DNA of 64,000 nt. Source: Limnomonas spitsbergensis. Taxonomy: Eukaryota; Chlorophyta; Chlorophyceae; Chlamydomonadales. This document shows, piece after piece, positions 32,842 to 42,947 of the stretch. The position numbers and the translations under genes were made by a program. The DNA is taken from NCBI GenBank assembly GCA_037349105.1, contig JAYJMM010000028.1:3038001-3102000 (forward strand), read 5' to 3'. The notes beneath the pieces are model-generated. The model ran no database searches, had not been told where the DNA came from, and saw only the letters and a program-made list of their open reading frames with translations. The stretch's first letter is position 1, and each line of letters starts with the position of its first letter.

Positions 32842-35800
32842 ATGGCGAACCAAGATGAAACATCTCTTTCCACTTCGCCCGTTGCGTTAATACCAATAGG
32901 AGCAGCCACGAAGCATTTGAAAACAAACAGAGTATGGGCATTCACGAAGCCTGACATGACGGAGACCACAACCAGATGGGTTGCTGGGAGGCTTACAAAG
33001 GATGGGGTTACGCACTGGAGATTCCTCGACAGGCTGGACAGGGATACGATATGGTTGGAGGCCGACCTGGTGGCCCTGATCGCAGCCGGACTGGCCTCAC
33101 CCATGCTGCTTGTGGACGAGAGCATCCCGATCGAGGTGCTCGCTATGCACATCCACGTGCCGGTAAGTGACAATTTTAATACTATGAGGCCGGCTGCCTT
33201 GTGCACAGCCCCCCGCCAATTATTGGTAGTGTAACACGCCTTATTTTATTTTCCTCAGGTGGACAACCTGCGTAGTCCCGCTCGGAATTCAGGTATTGTG
33301 ACTGGGAGCGATGGCTCGCGCTGGTTCGTTCATCCCGGCATGGTTATTGTTCTCGTCGGCAACGTGATGATGTACGTCACTGATGTGAAGGGGGATCGCT
33401 TGCCCTACTCCGCCATCATCGAGGGCCACCTCATAGTGGACCATGCATATCGGGAAAGCCTTCATGCAGGAGTAGCGCTCTCATTTGAGTATTTTTTGCC
33501 CCACAAGCACCGTCGCGGGAAGGTGGCAGTAGATGTTGTACAAGATCTTCAGGAGAAACCATTTTCGAGGGCAGCAGGCGTTAAGGCTTCACGTCGGATC
33601 CTAACTGTTACTAACAGTGACTGCTATGTTTCATTCCCCGCAGGACAACTGGAGTGATGACGACGCAGGTTACATCTACAAGGAGAAGAGTGCAACCTCC
33701 TACCTCTCGGTCACAGGAGTTTCGACGGCCCCGCTGATACATTTTTACCGAGGTTCGAAGCTTGACCCGGACGGATACATCCTGGTAACGGACAGGGCTA
33801 CGTGTTAACTTGACTGTCAGGCATCATCCATGCAGCAGTTTTTGTATGCCCACAAGGGCTTCCTGCATCAGGTCCCCATGGCAGTCAGCTAGAATGCAGC
33901 TTAATTACAGCAAATTACCCTGATGAAGAGGTATATGTAGGTTCTATCACCAGTTCGAAGCATGGTATGCGCGCATTTCTCATGCATTTAATTCTGCCAT
34001 GCATGCACCAGTACCATGCATGTTCATTGCCATGCATGCTGTCTGCATGGACTCTACGATGATGATGAGGGCAAGGTCACCAAGATATTATTTGGGGAGG
34101 ACAAGGCCACAGACATTCAGATCATCCTCTTGGTGAAACAGATCATCTCCATCACGTATGTTGTTGCCCAGCTCCCCCGCCACTACCCTGCGCCCTCGCT
34201 TGTGCCCCGTTCACCGACCACTGCCCATTCCCCCCGCCACTGCCCAGACCCCGCTACTACCCAATCCCCCGCTACTGCCCAGTCCCTCCGCTACTGCCGT
34301 ACCCCTCTGCTGCTGTCCAGTCCCCCCGCTGCTGCCCTGTCCCCCCGCTACTGCCCTGTTCCCCCGCTTCTGCCCTGTTCCCCTGCCACTACCCAGTCCC
34401 CTCCCACCCGTGTTTCATTGTTCACATGCAGGGACGCCAGGGCTCAGGCTGACGACTTTGTACGATTCCAATCGTCGGTGTTGAATGTCCTGCAATCCAT
34501 ACACAACGGACAAAGCAGGCGGTCCATCAAGTGCCACTGCAGGCCGGTCGATATGAGCGTGAATTCGCTGACCTGCCTGGAGAACTTGAGCCTTCAACGC
34601 GCAGGCAAGTCAAACTCAAAGATGATTATGATGTAGCCCTGTTACATGCTAGCTTGCACTCCCTGAGTGCCGATGCAAGAAGGCTTCACTTAAACTTTGC
34701 CTACTCTTTTACGCATGCTTCAGCTTGCATGATTTTTTTTGCGTGTTGCTGTTTGTTTGTTCTTGTAGAGATGCAGAAGATCAAGTCCACATTCACGGAC
34801 CAGGATGGCCTCCAAGTCAACGTCCGGTACACCACCACAGTGCGTTTTGACAACCCTCGTGAGATGGATACAGAGATTCAGTGTGTCTACCTAAACTCCT
34901 TAGCTTAGGATTTCCTCAATTTTCACCCCCAAAAATGAGAGTGGGGGTGGGGCAAATTTTGACTGGTATTGTTCAAATGTCGCATCCTCCAACTGTGTAA
35001 AGCTTGAAGAGAGGGGTTCAAAATATCTTTTCTGTGGGAGGCAAATGAATGATATGGTACCTGTATCTAATGTTGATTTGAAAATGTAAATCCTCATTCC
35101 TTTTAATGCATTGCTTGCCCTCATGTTAGGCCACACTGGAACTTTTTGTACGGGAGGGAGCACAAGGACCGCAAGGTCGTTTGCGGGGAAATTGTCTTCG
35201 TGCTTGACCCAAGCAGGAACGCTTCTGTGGGACTGATGAAGTGGGACGCCATCATGAACCTCAAGTCGAACGGGATTTTGTGCAGCGAGAAGGTACGGGA
35301 CAGCTGGTCCAGTGTTCGGATCCCTGACTCAGGGCTTAAGGAGAAGAGGGTTGCCCCGAATGCAGAGGAGGCTCTCGCTTCCGGCAGTGACCAGAGGTGT
35401 GGCGAGGAGGTCAGTATGAAGGCTTTGTCCTTTTTTTTTAACACGCTTGATCGCCGATAGGGGGCTGCAAGGCATACATACAGTGGCCTAAGGACCTGGG
35501 CTCACTGCACTGAATGCCCCATTCCTAGGCCATGATGCAGCTGAACCGCTTAAAAATAAAATAAACTGTGGGGCATTTGTGTCATTTATTTATGGGCATG
35601 ATCACTTATGATAATGATGCACCCCCTATCCTTTTTAGGCTGTAGCCCGTTTGGCATTACCACCAGCCGACGGCAAGAGGCCAAAAAAGATGGCGTCCGC
35701 AGCCCGTCTCTACGCCCACCTCGAGGCACGGGACTGCGGGGACACCGAGGGCGACACTGACACCCAGGACCGCGCCCACACCCAGTACCGCAGGGGTCAT

Positions 35801-36366
35801 GGTAAGTTTGCCTATGAGAGGGAATGGAAGGAGACACGGGGTAGTTTGTTATGCTTGGCGCTCTTTCAAACCTGTTAGCCTTGGTCAATACATAATTTTA
35901 GATGTTGCGTCTACTCAATATTGCTTAAATCAATGATGCCTCTGATTGCGCGGCACTAGTCAGGGGGACAGAGCAGCACTAGTCAAGATGACAGTGCGGC
36001 ACTAGTCAAGGGAGCTGTGCGGCTAGTTGTCTTTTAAGGCCATAAATTGCCCTGCATCCCTTTGCCGCGCCGCCCACACTTTCGCGACAATTAAATTATT
36101 TGCTTATACTGAAGGGAGAACAGGTTCTGAAGACCACCTGTAATTATAATTAATAACTGCCCGACCTTGACTCACATGTAGGTGGCTCTCAGAGTTGGAG
36201 TCTTAAGCGCTTACAAGGCTTTGTCCGAGCTCGCTATGGCTGTGCCTGCGGGAACGCCACGAGGGCGCACCTGTGGCAATACCAGGTCGAGCATGTTGGA
36301 GATCAGAGTCCCGGTGGATGTCGGCCAGGTTCAGCCTGGAGATGGCGACCCTGTTGTTTTCGGTGA
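32842..36366 (+). CDS. 10.2 kb element gene 1: ~600 aa unknown protein, about ten exons
   Basis: Starts at ATG 32842. Exons that join in phase are 32842-33162, 33259-33579, 33644-33784, 33836-33871, 34070-34155, 34432-34604 (GC-AG donor GCAAGT), 34769 onward, a block around 35130-35409, 35639-35801, and 36182-36366 (TGA). Acceptors such as TTTTCCTCAG, TTCCCCGCAG and TTCTTGTAG are strong. Recognisable stretches include RWFVHPGMVIVLVGNVMMYV, FEYFLPHKHRRGKVAV, HFYRGSKLDPDGYI and a Cys-containing end (VRARYGCACGNATRAHLW). The junction between 34860 and 35135 is uncertain. An alternative last-exon frame would run to TAG 36547. No DDE, RNase H or tyrosine recombinase motif is identified. Its position in the element suggests a transposition protein, and its intact splicing pattern suggests recent activity. 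Both are inference. Confidence 0.7.
34180..34415. repeat. CCCCCGCTACTGCCC tandem repeats inside an intron of gene 1
   Basis: About fifteen copies of a 15-17 bp CCCCC(T/G)C(T/G)(A/G)CTGCCC unit between the exons ending 34155 and starting 34432. Pyrimidine-rich on the sense strand, so it may act as an extended polypyrimidine tract. Confidence 0.8.
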
Positions 36367-36547
36367 CGGCCCTGCTGGTTATAGTGACAGTTCGGGCGCA
36401 GATGTGGACAGGCATGACGAGCAAGCCCCAGTGAGCCCTATTGCTGCCTTCATGAGGTTAGCTGCCATGGGTGATGTCCAAGATGACAGCCCCACAGCAG
36501 GTTGGGCTAGCCAGGGCACTGGGCTGTCCGGATGTCTGCCTGAATAG

Positions 36548-37500
36548 GGGTTATTTGGGAAAAGGAAGTAGGCTTGCAGGCCAAAGTAGTGTTTTGGTAG
36601 GCAGTAGAGGGTGGAAATCCATTATTGAGGAAGATTTGCTGACCGATTGGCTGTCTCATTTTATGTGTGTGTGCTTCAATGACGAGTGGACATTTGTTCG
36701 CTGACTGACACAACACCGATGTGGCAATTTTGTGTATTCTTTTGTCCCAATCTATTAATGGTTGCAGTGTGGCCACGGCTGAGGCGGCTCAGCCATTTAA
36801 CTCAGCCCATCAATGTATCGTCATTGACTGATACGGCTAGTTTTGCGTTAAATGCGATTACCGGTACTTGGCACTACGCCATAATTACTTATTGGCATCA
36901 CCCCTTCAGTGGGGTTCTGTCGGCTCTCTTTCATGCCTGATTGGGTCCGGCCTAGGCTCTCGCATTGAAAAGGCTGACGCTACCGGTGGTATAATGATGA
37001 TGTAATATTGAGTGCTTGATGTCTGTCGGCATCCGAAAGTTTGCGCAGTTTTCCAGAAAACACTTCATGGTGCAAGCATTTCAGTGAAGACTGATGTCAC
37101 GGCATTGTAGTCCCTTCACAGCTCAACTGAGTGAATGAAGTTGGATTGCTAATCCATGATCACGGTGTAGCTTATCCCCATCGGCACCTGCATGAATGGG
37201 GCCCGTAGTAAGCAAGCAAGTCGAAGAGGTACTTCAAGTAGTATAGTTTGCCACTCAGTTTCATGACTTGTGTGAGTATGTTCGGTCCTCTTTGATTATC
37301 CTTTTCCAGTCACAAGCAGATGAATACTTGTCATGTTCAGTACGGTAGTGGTAAACAAGCAGGATCATTGACCTACCGCGATCAGTCTAGCATGGTAGAT
37401 ATGTTCAACTAGTTAATCTTCCTATCTCTTTGAAAGAGAGGCGCTAAATCCTTTAGCCGAGCTTAAGTTCATTCACATGCCATAATATGTCCTCTATTTG
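36548..37500. other. Intergenic DNA between the convergent genes
   Basis: No frame is supported. Probably holds the 3' UTR of gene 1. Confidence 0.45.
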
Positions 37501-38010
37501 TGGCCACAGGCCTTCGCTCATCTGCAGTATGACTCTGGGTACTTAGCTCAACTGCAACCTGGTGTATCTCAATGAATCAATTAAGAAGCTTTGGACACAA
37601 GCCCAGAATGCAGAAGCGCCGGATACGAGTGTCTGCACCAAACACCCACTCTTGCCGAATAGTTCATTCACATCCGGTGATGTCCTGTCACATGACATTA
37701 GGCGTCCTGGTAGCCAGTGGCCCAAGCTTGTCTGCAGTATTCCGCAGGGCAGTAAGCTATACAGCCCATTACAAGTTGTAACTGAATAAATTAAGAAGCT
37801 TTGGCATAAAGCCTGGAATGCAGCAGCAATTATGCCTTTACTAAGCGCCCGCTCTGAGCGCTTTAGTTCATCCACATGATGTCCTCTTTTGGTGGCCGGG
37901 GGCCCTAGCTTGTCTGCAGTATGGTTAGTGTGGTTCGGGGTAGTTGGCCGCTCTGCTACATGTTAGCTCTACTTGAATAAATCAGGAAGCTTTGGTAGCA
38001 AGTTAATGAC
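37500..38010. repeat. Three diverged ~190 bp repeats (CTGCAGTATG ... GAATAAATTAAGAAGC)
   Basis: Units near 37525, 37730 and 37912 each carry CTGCAGTAT(G/T), a TAAATTAAGAAGCTTTGG-like word and GC(A)GCAAT. The order of words parallels the 161 bp minisatellite of the CACTA element (12410-13205), though the sequence is diverged. Confidence 0.7.
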
Positions 38011-38253
38011 ACAGCAGCAATATTGAATGCAGTAAGCGCTCGCCGGCTTGCCAAGTTCAATCATCTTACATAAGCAGTACCTCCGACTCAAGGGATGTCA
38101 GATGTACCGTATTAGACCAAAGTTGTCAGTTTTTTACAAACCAGCACTAAATCTAGGACAATCAGCAAAGCCAATATAATACTCCTCATGGGAGTCCTTA
38201 AAAAACAAGCCCCACTAGGGCATGATGCATGTCATCAAATCTTCCCACAAAGA

Positions 38254-41200
38254 CTACTTCTTAGGGGTTGACTTCTTTCCAATCACTCCTCTACCAGCCA
38301 CTTTGCCCCGACCAGCCCGGGAACCTGGAACTGCTGTTTGCCGGGTCCTACTAACAGACGGCATGAACATATCACTCAGACAGTCCAGCGCAGAGAGGGG
38401 GATCCCATGGGAGGGCCCTTATGCTGCCACACCTGCAGTTGCGCTGGGTGCTATCACCAGCGGCATGTTCAGCGCAACGTGGGAGGACCATGCTGCTGCC
38501 GCTGCTGCCGTCGCGCTGGGTGCTGTCACCAACGGCTTGTCCAGCGCAGCGTGGGAGGGCAATGTTGTTGCCACTGCCGCCGTTGCGCTGGGTACTGTCA
38601 CCGGCGGCCTGTTCAGCGCAGCGTGGGAGAACACTGCTGCTGCCACAGCTGCCGTTGCGCTGGGTGCTGTCAACGGCGGCTTGTTCAGCGCAGCGTGGGA
38701 GGGCCCTGCTGCTGACACTGCCGCTGTTGCGCTGGGTGCTGTCACCGGCGGCTTGTTCAGCGCAGCATGCGAAGGCCCTGCTGCTGGCACTACCGCCGTT
38801 GTGCTGGGTCCTGTCACCTGCGGCTTGTCCATCGCAGCGTGGGAGTGCACTGTTGCTGCCACTGCCGTCGTTGCGCTAGGTGCTGTCACCGGCGGCCCGT
38901 TCAGCGCAGCATGGGAGGGCCTTGCTGCTTCCACTGCCGCCGATGCGCTGGGTGCTGTCACCGGCGGCCCGTTCAGCGCAGCATGGGAGGGCCTTGCTGC
39001 TGGCACTGCCGCCGTTGCGCTGGGTGCTGTCACCGGCGGCCTGTTCAGCGCAACATGGGAGGGCACTGCTGCTGCCACAGCTGAAGTCGCGCTGGGTGCT
39101 GTCACCGGCGGCTTGTTCAGCGCAGCGTGGGAGGGCCCTGCTGCTGCCACTGCCGCCGTTACGCTGGGTGCTGTCACCGGCGGCCTGTTCAGCGCAGCAT
39201 GGGAGGGCCTTGCTGCTTCCGCTGCCGCCGATGCGCTGGGTGCTGTCACCGGCGGCCCGTTCAGCACAGCATGGGAGAACACTGCTGCTGCCACAGCTGC
39301 CGTTGCGCTGGGTGCTGTCACCGGCGGCCTGTTCAGCGCAGCATGGGAGGGCCCCGCTGCTGGCATTGCCGCCATCGCGCTAGGTGCTGTCACCGGCGGC
39401 CTGTACAGCGCAACATGGGAGGGCCCTGCTGCAGGCACTGCCGCCGTCGCGCTGGGTGCTGTCACCGGCGGCCTGTTCAGCGCAGCATGGGGGGGCCTTG
39501 CTGCTGGCACTACCGCCGTCGCGCTGGGTGATGTCACCGGCGGCCTGTTCAGCGCAGCATGGGAGGGCCCTGCTGCTGCCACTGCCGCCGTCGCGCTGGG
39601 TGCCGTCACCGGCGGCCTGTACAGCGCAGCATGGGAGGGCCCTGCTGCGGGCACTACCGCCGTCGCGCTGGGTGCTGTCACCGGCGGCCCGTTCAGCGCA
39701 GCATGGGAGGGCCTTGCTGCTTCCACTGCCGCCGATGCGCTGGGTGCTGTCACCGGCGGCCCGTTCAGCGCAGCATGGGAGGGCCCTGCTGCTGCCACTG
39801 CCGCCATTGCGCTGGGTGCTGTCACCGGCGGCCTGTTCAGCGCAGCATGGGAGGGCCCTGCTGCTGCCCCTGCCGCCGTTACGCTGGGTGCTGTCACCGG
39901 CGACCTGTGCAGCGCAACAAAGGGGGGTCCTGCATGCCATCCCTGCACAAAACAGAATAGGTTGGTCAGTCATCAGCGCAGCAGATCAGCAAGTATCGGC
40001 CTTGGCATGGCTTTCGTTTGACCGTATGGCCTACTGCAGTCACAGTAATAAATAAAAATATGCGCATAATAATCAAGCAGCTTTCCCGCAACAATGAACA
40101 TGTGCGCATGTCCAGCCTACCAGCATCAACCTTACCTGGCATGTGAACTGGCATGCTGATTGGCGGTGCCCGTAGCAACGCCATACAGTCCTGTGACAGC
40201 ACCGTCTGCTTCGTAGTTCAACTGTGTCGAGGCACCCCCGAAGGGAGGCATGGCGGGTGCAACTGCTGACCTGGCATGTAGATACCTGCCTGAGATGAGG
40301 TCCAGGGAGGAAAGGGAGCCTGGAAGCTGAAGGCCGGCATTGGCGCCCGGTAATCTGGAATTACCAGCATGGGGCAGGCCACCCCTGCACAACACAGAAA
40401 GGTGGGTCAGTCAGCACAGCAGAATGGCCATCATTGGCACAGACGTGCCTGCAGTAGAGCTTAATGGCCCATAACAGTCACAGTTACAAATGAAAAATGC
40501 GCAATCAATCCAGCAACTGTCTAGCCAAGATCAATTTTGTGCTTATGTCCAGCCTACCAGATTGAGCTTACCTAGCATACGGACTGGCACTGCCCGTAGC
40601 GACGCCGTACTGTCCGGTGGCAGCACCGCCTGCTATAGAGTCCATGCCAATGGGACCAACATAGTGCAGGCCAGCGCTGCAAAGAACAGAATAGGTTGGT
40701 CAGACAGCGCAGCAGATCAGCAAGCATTAGCCCTGGCATGGCTGCATTAGAGCTGCATGGCCCATAACAGTAACAGTAACAAATGAAAAGTGCGTAAACA
40801 ATCCAACAGCTGCTTAGCCAAGGTGAATCTGTGTGTATGTCCAGCCTACCAAATTAAGCTTATTTGGCGTACGGACTGGCACTGCCCGCATCGACGCCGT
40901 TATGTCCGGTGGCAGCACCGCTTGCTACAGAGTTCATGCCAATGGGATCAGCATAGTGCAGGCCATCTCTGCACAAAACAGAATAGGTTGGTCAGTCATC
41001 AGCGCAGCAGATTAGCAGGCCATGGCATGGCTTTAGTTTGACCGTATGGCCCACTGCAGTCACGGTAATGATTGAATATTGTTCATTACAATCAAGCAGT
41101 TGTCAAGCCCCCAAATCCGGTGCGCATTCTTTGTAAGACAACCAAAACCAGACCTGAAATACGGGCTCGCACGATGACCAGCGTTGCCTGCAACAGAACC

Positions 41201-42496
41201 GTCCGGTCTGTTGAGTGCATGGCTAGCAGTCAACATGCTCCCAAGCTATCCCTCCACTGCATTATTCTGCCGCGCCATGACAATCCTGGGGTCCGTCCTC
41301 TGAGAAACCTGACCTCCTCCGCATTCATCATCCTCTGTCCTGTAAGAGCAAATTAAGACATTAACCAGTGAATTATACTGATGCCATCACCCAAATCTGC
41401 ATAAAACACGGGTTCTAGTACTAATGGTAGTATTTCTTACATGTTCCATGAAGCCTCTGAGCTTGGCTGTGGGGAAGGTGTGCCGGCGACGGCTGGTTAG
41501 AACCTGCACAAATTTTGAATGTGATATCATGCGGTGATCGTCAGGGTCGGGGATAAGCAGTTATCTTACCCGGCTGAGAATGTAGGGACCAGCTGCTGAA
41601 TAGTGTTGTTCTGGTTCCAAACCATCATGGCTCCTCATATTGCTTCCTTGCGCATGCCTGTTATCAGAGGAAGGCTCAGGTAGTCAGGCAAAGCATTGTG
41701 GCTAATCGTTTGTACCCATGCAAAATGTGCCTTGCCTTTCCACATCATGTGCTCTTTTCTGCATGCCCCATGCCCGCAACCATGCGCCGCATGGTACAGT
41801 ACTTGCCCTTGGAATCATGCAGTGCAGACTACAAATATATGGTGACTACCTACTGGGTTCTGATCTGGGTTGAGCGGACGTCAACCACTACGGCCGTCTG
41901 GTCTGATGGAGGGAAAGGCGGATGCCTGCGATTCATGCAAAATCGATTATGCTCTCCTGTACCCCTCCGCGCAAGCAAGCATGATGGGGGGGCTAATGAC
42001 AACGATTTACCCACTTTTCTACGATATGGTTCGCGAGCCTCGTTACACGAGAAGCAGATTCACATCGCCAAAGTGGTGTGGGCGAGTTGATACAGGATGA
42101 ACAAGCGTAGGCCTGGTTGGAAAATGAAAATAGCCGGATTGCGTGAAGAGTCTGCGCCGGACCGGGAACAGCATTCCAAAGACAACATCATGCTAGTAAC
42201 AATAGTATTACCAGAAGTCCTCCGTCTGACCGCGAAACGAAGCCTACAAGCCCAGGACGATTTCGTGTAGCTTTTGCCACCTCCTGAGCCGTTTGTTCCC
42301 GAAAGTGACGCAACAGCGTGTCTCGCCAACCGGCTTTCAGGACAAAAGGCATCCTGGCGGTCTTAACATAAAAAGCAGCCGCATCCAGTGCTGCCATGGT
42401 ATCTGCTGTTTTAACATCACTCCCTTTCGGAGAGGGGGGCACAGGCCCGGTAGATCCAGGAGCATTGCGAGAATGTCCTGCGCCACGCGAGGTCAT
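38254..42496 (-). CDS. 10.2 kb element gene 2: repeat-rich protein with Cys/His N-terminal cluster
   Basis: Exon 1 (42496-42212) starts MTSRGAGHSRNAPGS and includes FVLKAGWRDTLLRHFREQ. It joins in phase 0 to exon 2 (42151-42011), which has YACSSC then RLANHIVEKW, a CX2C...H pattern that could be part of a BED-like zinc finger. Further exon-like pieces lie at 41503-41441 (VLTSRRRHTFPTAKLRGFME), near 41220-41160 (ALNRPDGSVAGNAGHRASPY), at about 40970-40867 and 40675-40571 (paralogous exons with SASPYA), and at 40390-40140. The large exon (about 39950-38410) is built of 24-residue repeats. The last 50 residues end in a basic tail (GRGVIGKKSTPKK) with stop at 38254-38256. A TAA at about 38418 in the final repeat, where other repeats have a sense codon, may break the frame. 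Boundaries in the middle of the gene are provisional. Confidence 0.5.
38430..39930. repeat. 72 bp coding minisatellite, about twenty copies
   Basis: Units of 72 bp (GCTGGGTGCTGTCACCGGCG, then TTCAGCGCAGCATGGGAGGG) run for 1.5 kb without a stop in several frames on both strands. The minus-strand frame gives PSHAALNRPPVTAPSATAAV-type 24-residue repeats. I prefer it because it continues in frame into the basic tail and because neighbouring minus-strand exons carry related ALNRP words. The plus frame 38222-40021 (599 codons) is probably a by-product of unit length being a multiple of three. Confidence 0.85.
40480..41050. repeat. Duplicated exon-intron units, ~300 bp
   Basis: Segments 40560-40720 and 40858-41020 share an exon with (GG)CACTGCCCG, CCGGTGGCAGCACCG and GCCAATGGGA words plus intron sequence (AACAGAATAGGTTGGTCAG). 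A related intron end precedes the large repeat exon near 39960. In the 40.87-40.97 kb copy the donor is AATAAG instead of GTAAGC, so that exon may not be spliced normally. Confidence 0.65.
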
Positions 42497-42569
42497 GGCT
42501 CAATGCAAGCGAGAGGAATATAGAATCATGAAGATATAGGCGCGATACATTTTCTACCACTAATTTAGA

Positions 42570-42770
42570 TTGCTTACAACGACTGCGACTGCCCATCTTG
42601 TACGGCAAAGCAATCTCTGGTTCGCTTTGTACCAGCAGCGACTGCTTCGCATGTACGGCAAGACAGTCGCAAGCAGTCTCAAGCACTCCGAACATCGCCT
42701 TATAGCAGTCCGAGCGTCGCCTTAGAGCAGTCCGAGAGTCGCCTTAGAGCAGTCCGAGCGCCGGAAGTAC
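42570..42770. promoter_or_regulatory. Right subterminal CAGTC repeats of the 10.2 kb element
   Basis: GTCGCCTTAGAGCAGTCCGAG is present twice in tandem (42715-42755) with further AGCAGTC and GCGACTGC words. Direct, not inverted, copies of the left motif make the two ends distinguishable. Confidence 0.65.
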
Positions 42771-42782
42771 TACCGGAATAGT

Positions 42783-42806
42783 GACCATCCAAGATAGAAT
42801 GCCATG
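42783..42806. repeat. Right TIR of the 10.2 kb element
   Basis: GACCATCCAAGATAGAATGC then CATG, the reverse complement of the left end apart from one base. Confidence 0.92.
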
Positions 42807-42947
42807 TAGGGCAATGGAGGCAGCAGAAAGGGGTCCCAGGGCTGCAGCAGCCATAGCTGAGGCAGCAGGGAAACCAATGCCAACTGCTGCAGTAGCAAGG
42901 GCCAAGGTAGATCCATGTGACTTACAAAGGGCAGTACCCTATGTGTA
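42807..42947 (+). pseudogene. 3' remainder of unit 2 Gag-like ORF
   Basis: Encodes the Ala-rich tail (AAAAIAEAAGKPMPTAAVAR) cut off from the rest of the gene by the 10.2 kb element, ending at the same TAG as other units. Confidence 0.85.

Larger units (their letters stand above)
32574..42806. mobile_element. 10.2 kb DNA transposon of unassigned family inserted in Gag unit 2
   Basis: Six other array units show the uninterrupted target, so both junctions are exact to within a base. The ends are inverted repeats: the left starts CATGGCATTCTATCTTGG then GTGGTC, and the reverse complement of the right starts CATGGCATTCTATCTTGG then ATGGTC (23 of 24 match). Only a single T is shared at the flanks, so there is no clear target duplication. 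Just inside the ends, GCAGTC/AGAGCAGTC words are repeated at both sides. Two convergent intron-containing genes lie inside (plus 32842-36366, minus 42496-38254), separated by non-coding DNA and tandem repeats. I could not match either product to a known transposase. The lack of a longer TSD could reflect the mechanism or later loss. Confidence 0.9.

Noticed and set aside
38222..40021. Plus-strand 599-codon ORF of GAVTGGLFSAAWEG repeats
   Set aside because: It follows from a 72 bp unit lacking stops in several frames. The minus frame connects to exons and a basic tail, so I prefer that strand.
32574..42806. Helitron or Crypton as an explanation for the missing TSD
   Set aside because: The element has long terminal inverted repeats, which those groups lack, and no Rep/helicase or tyrosine recombinase motif was seen.
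32574..42806. Maverick/Polinton
   Set aside because: Too short, TIRs only ~24 bp, and no polymerase B, integrase or capsid genes.
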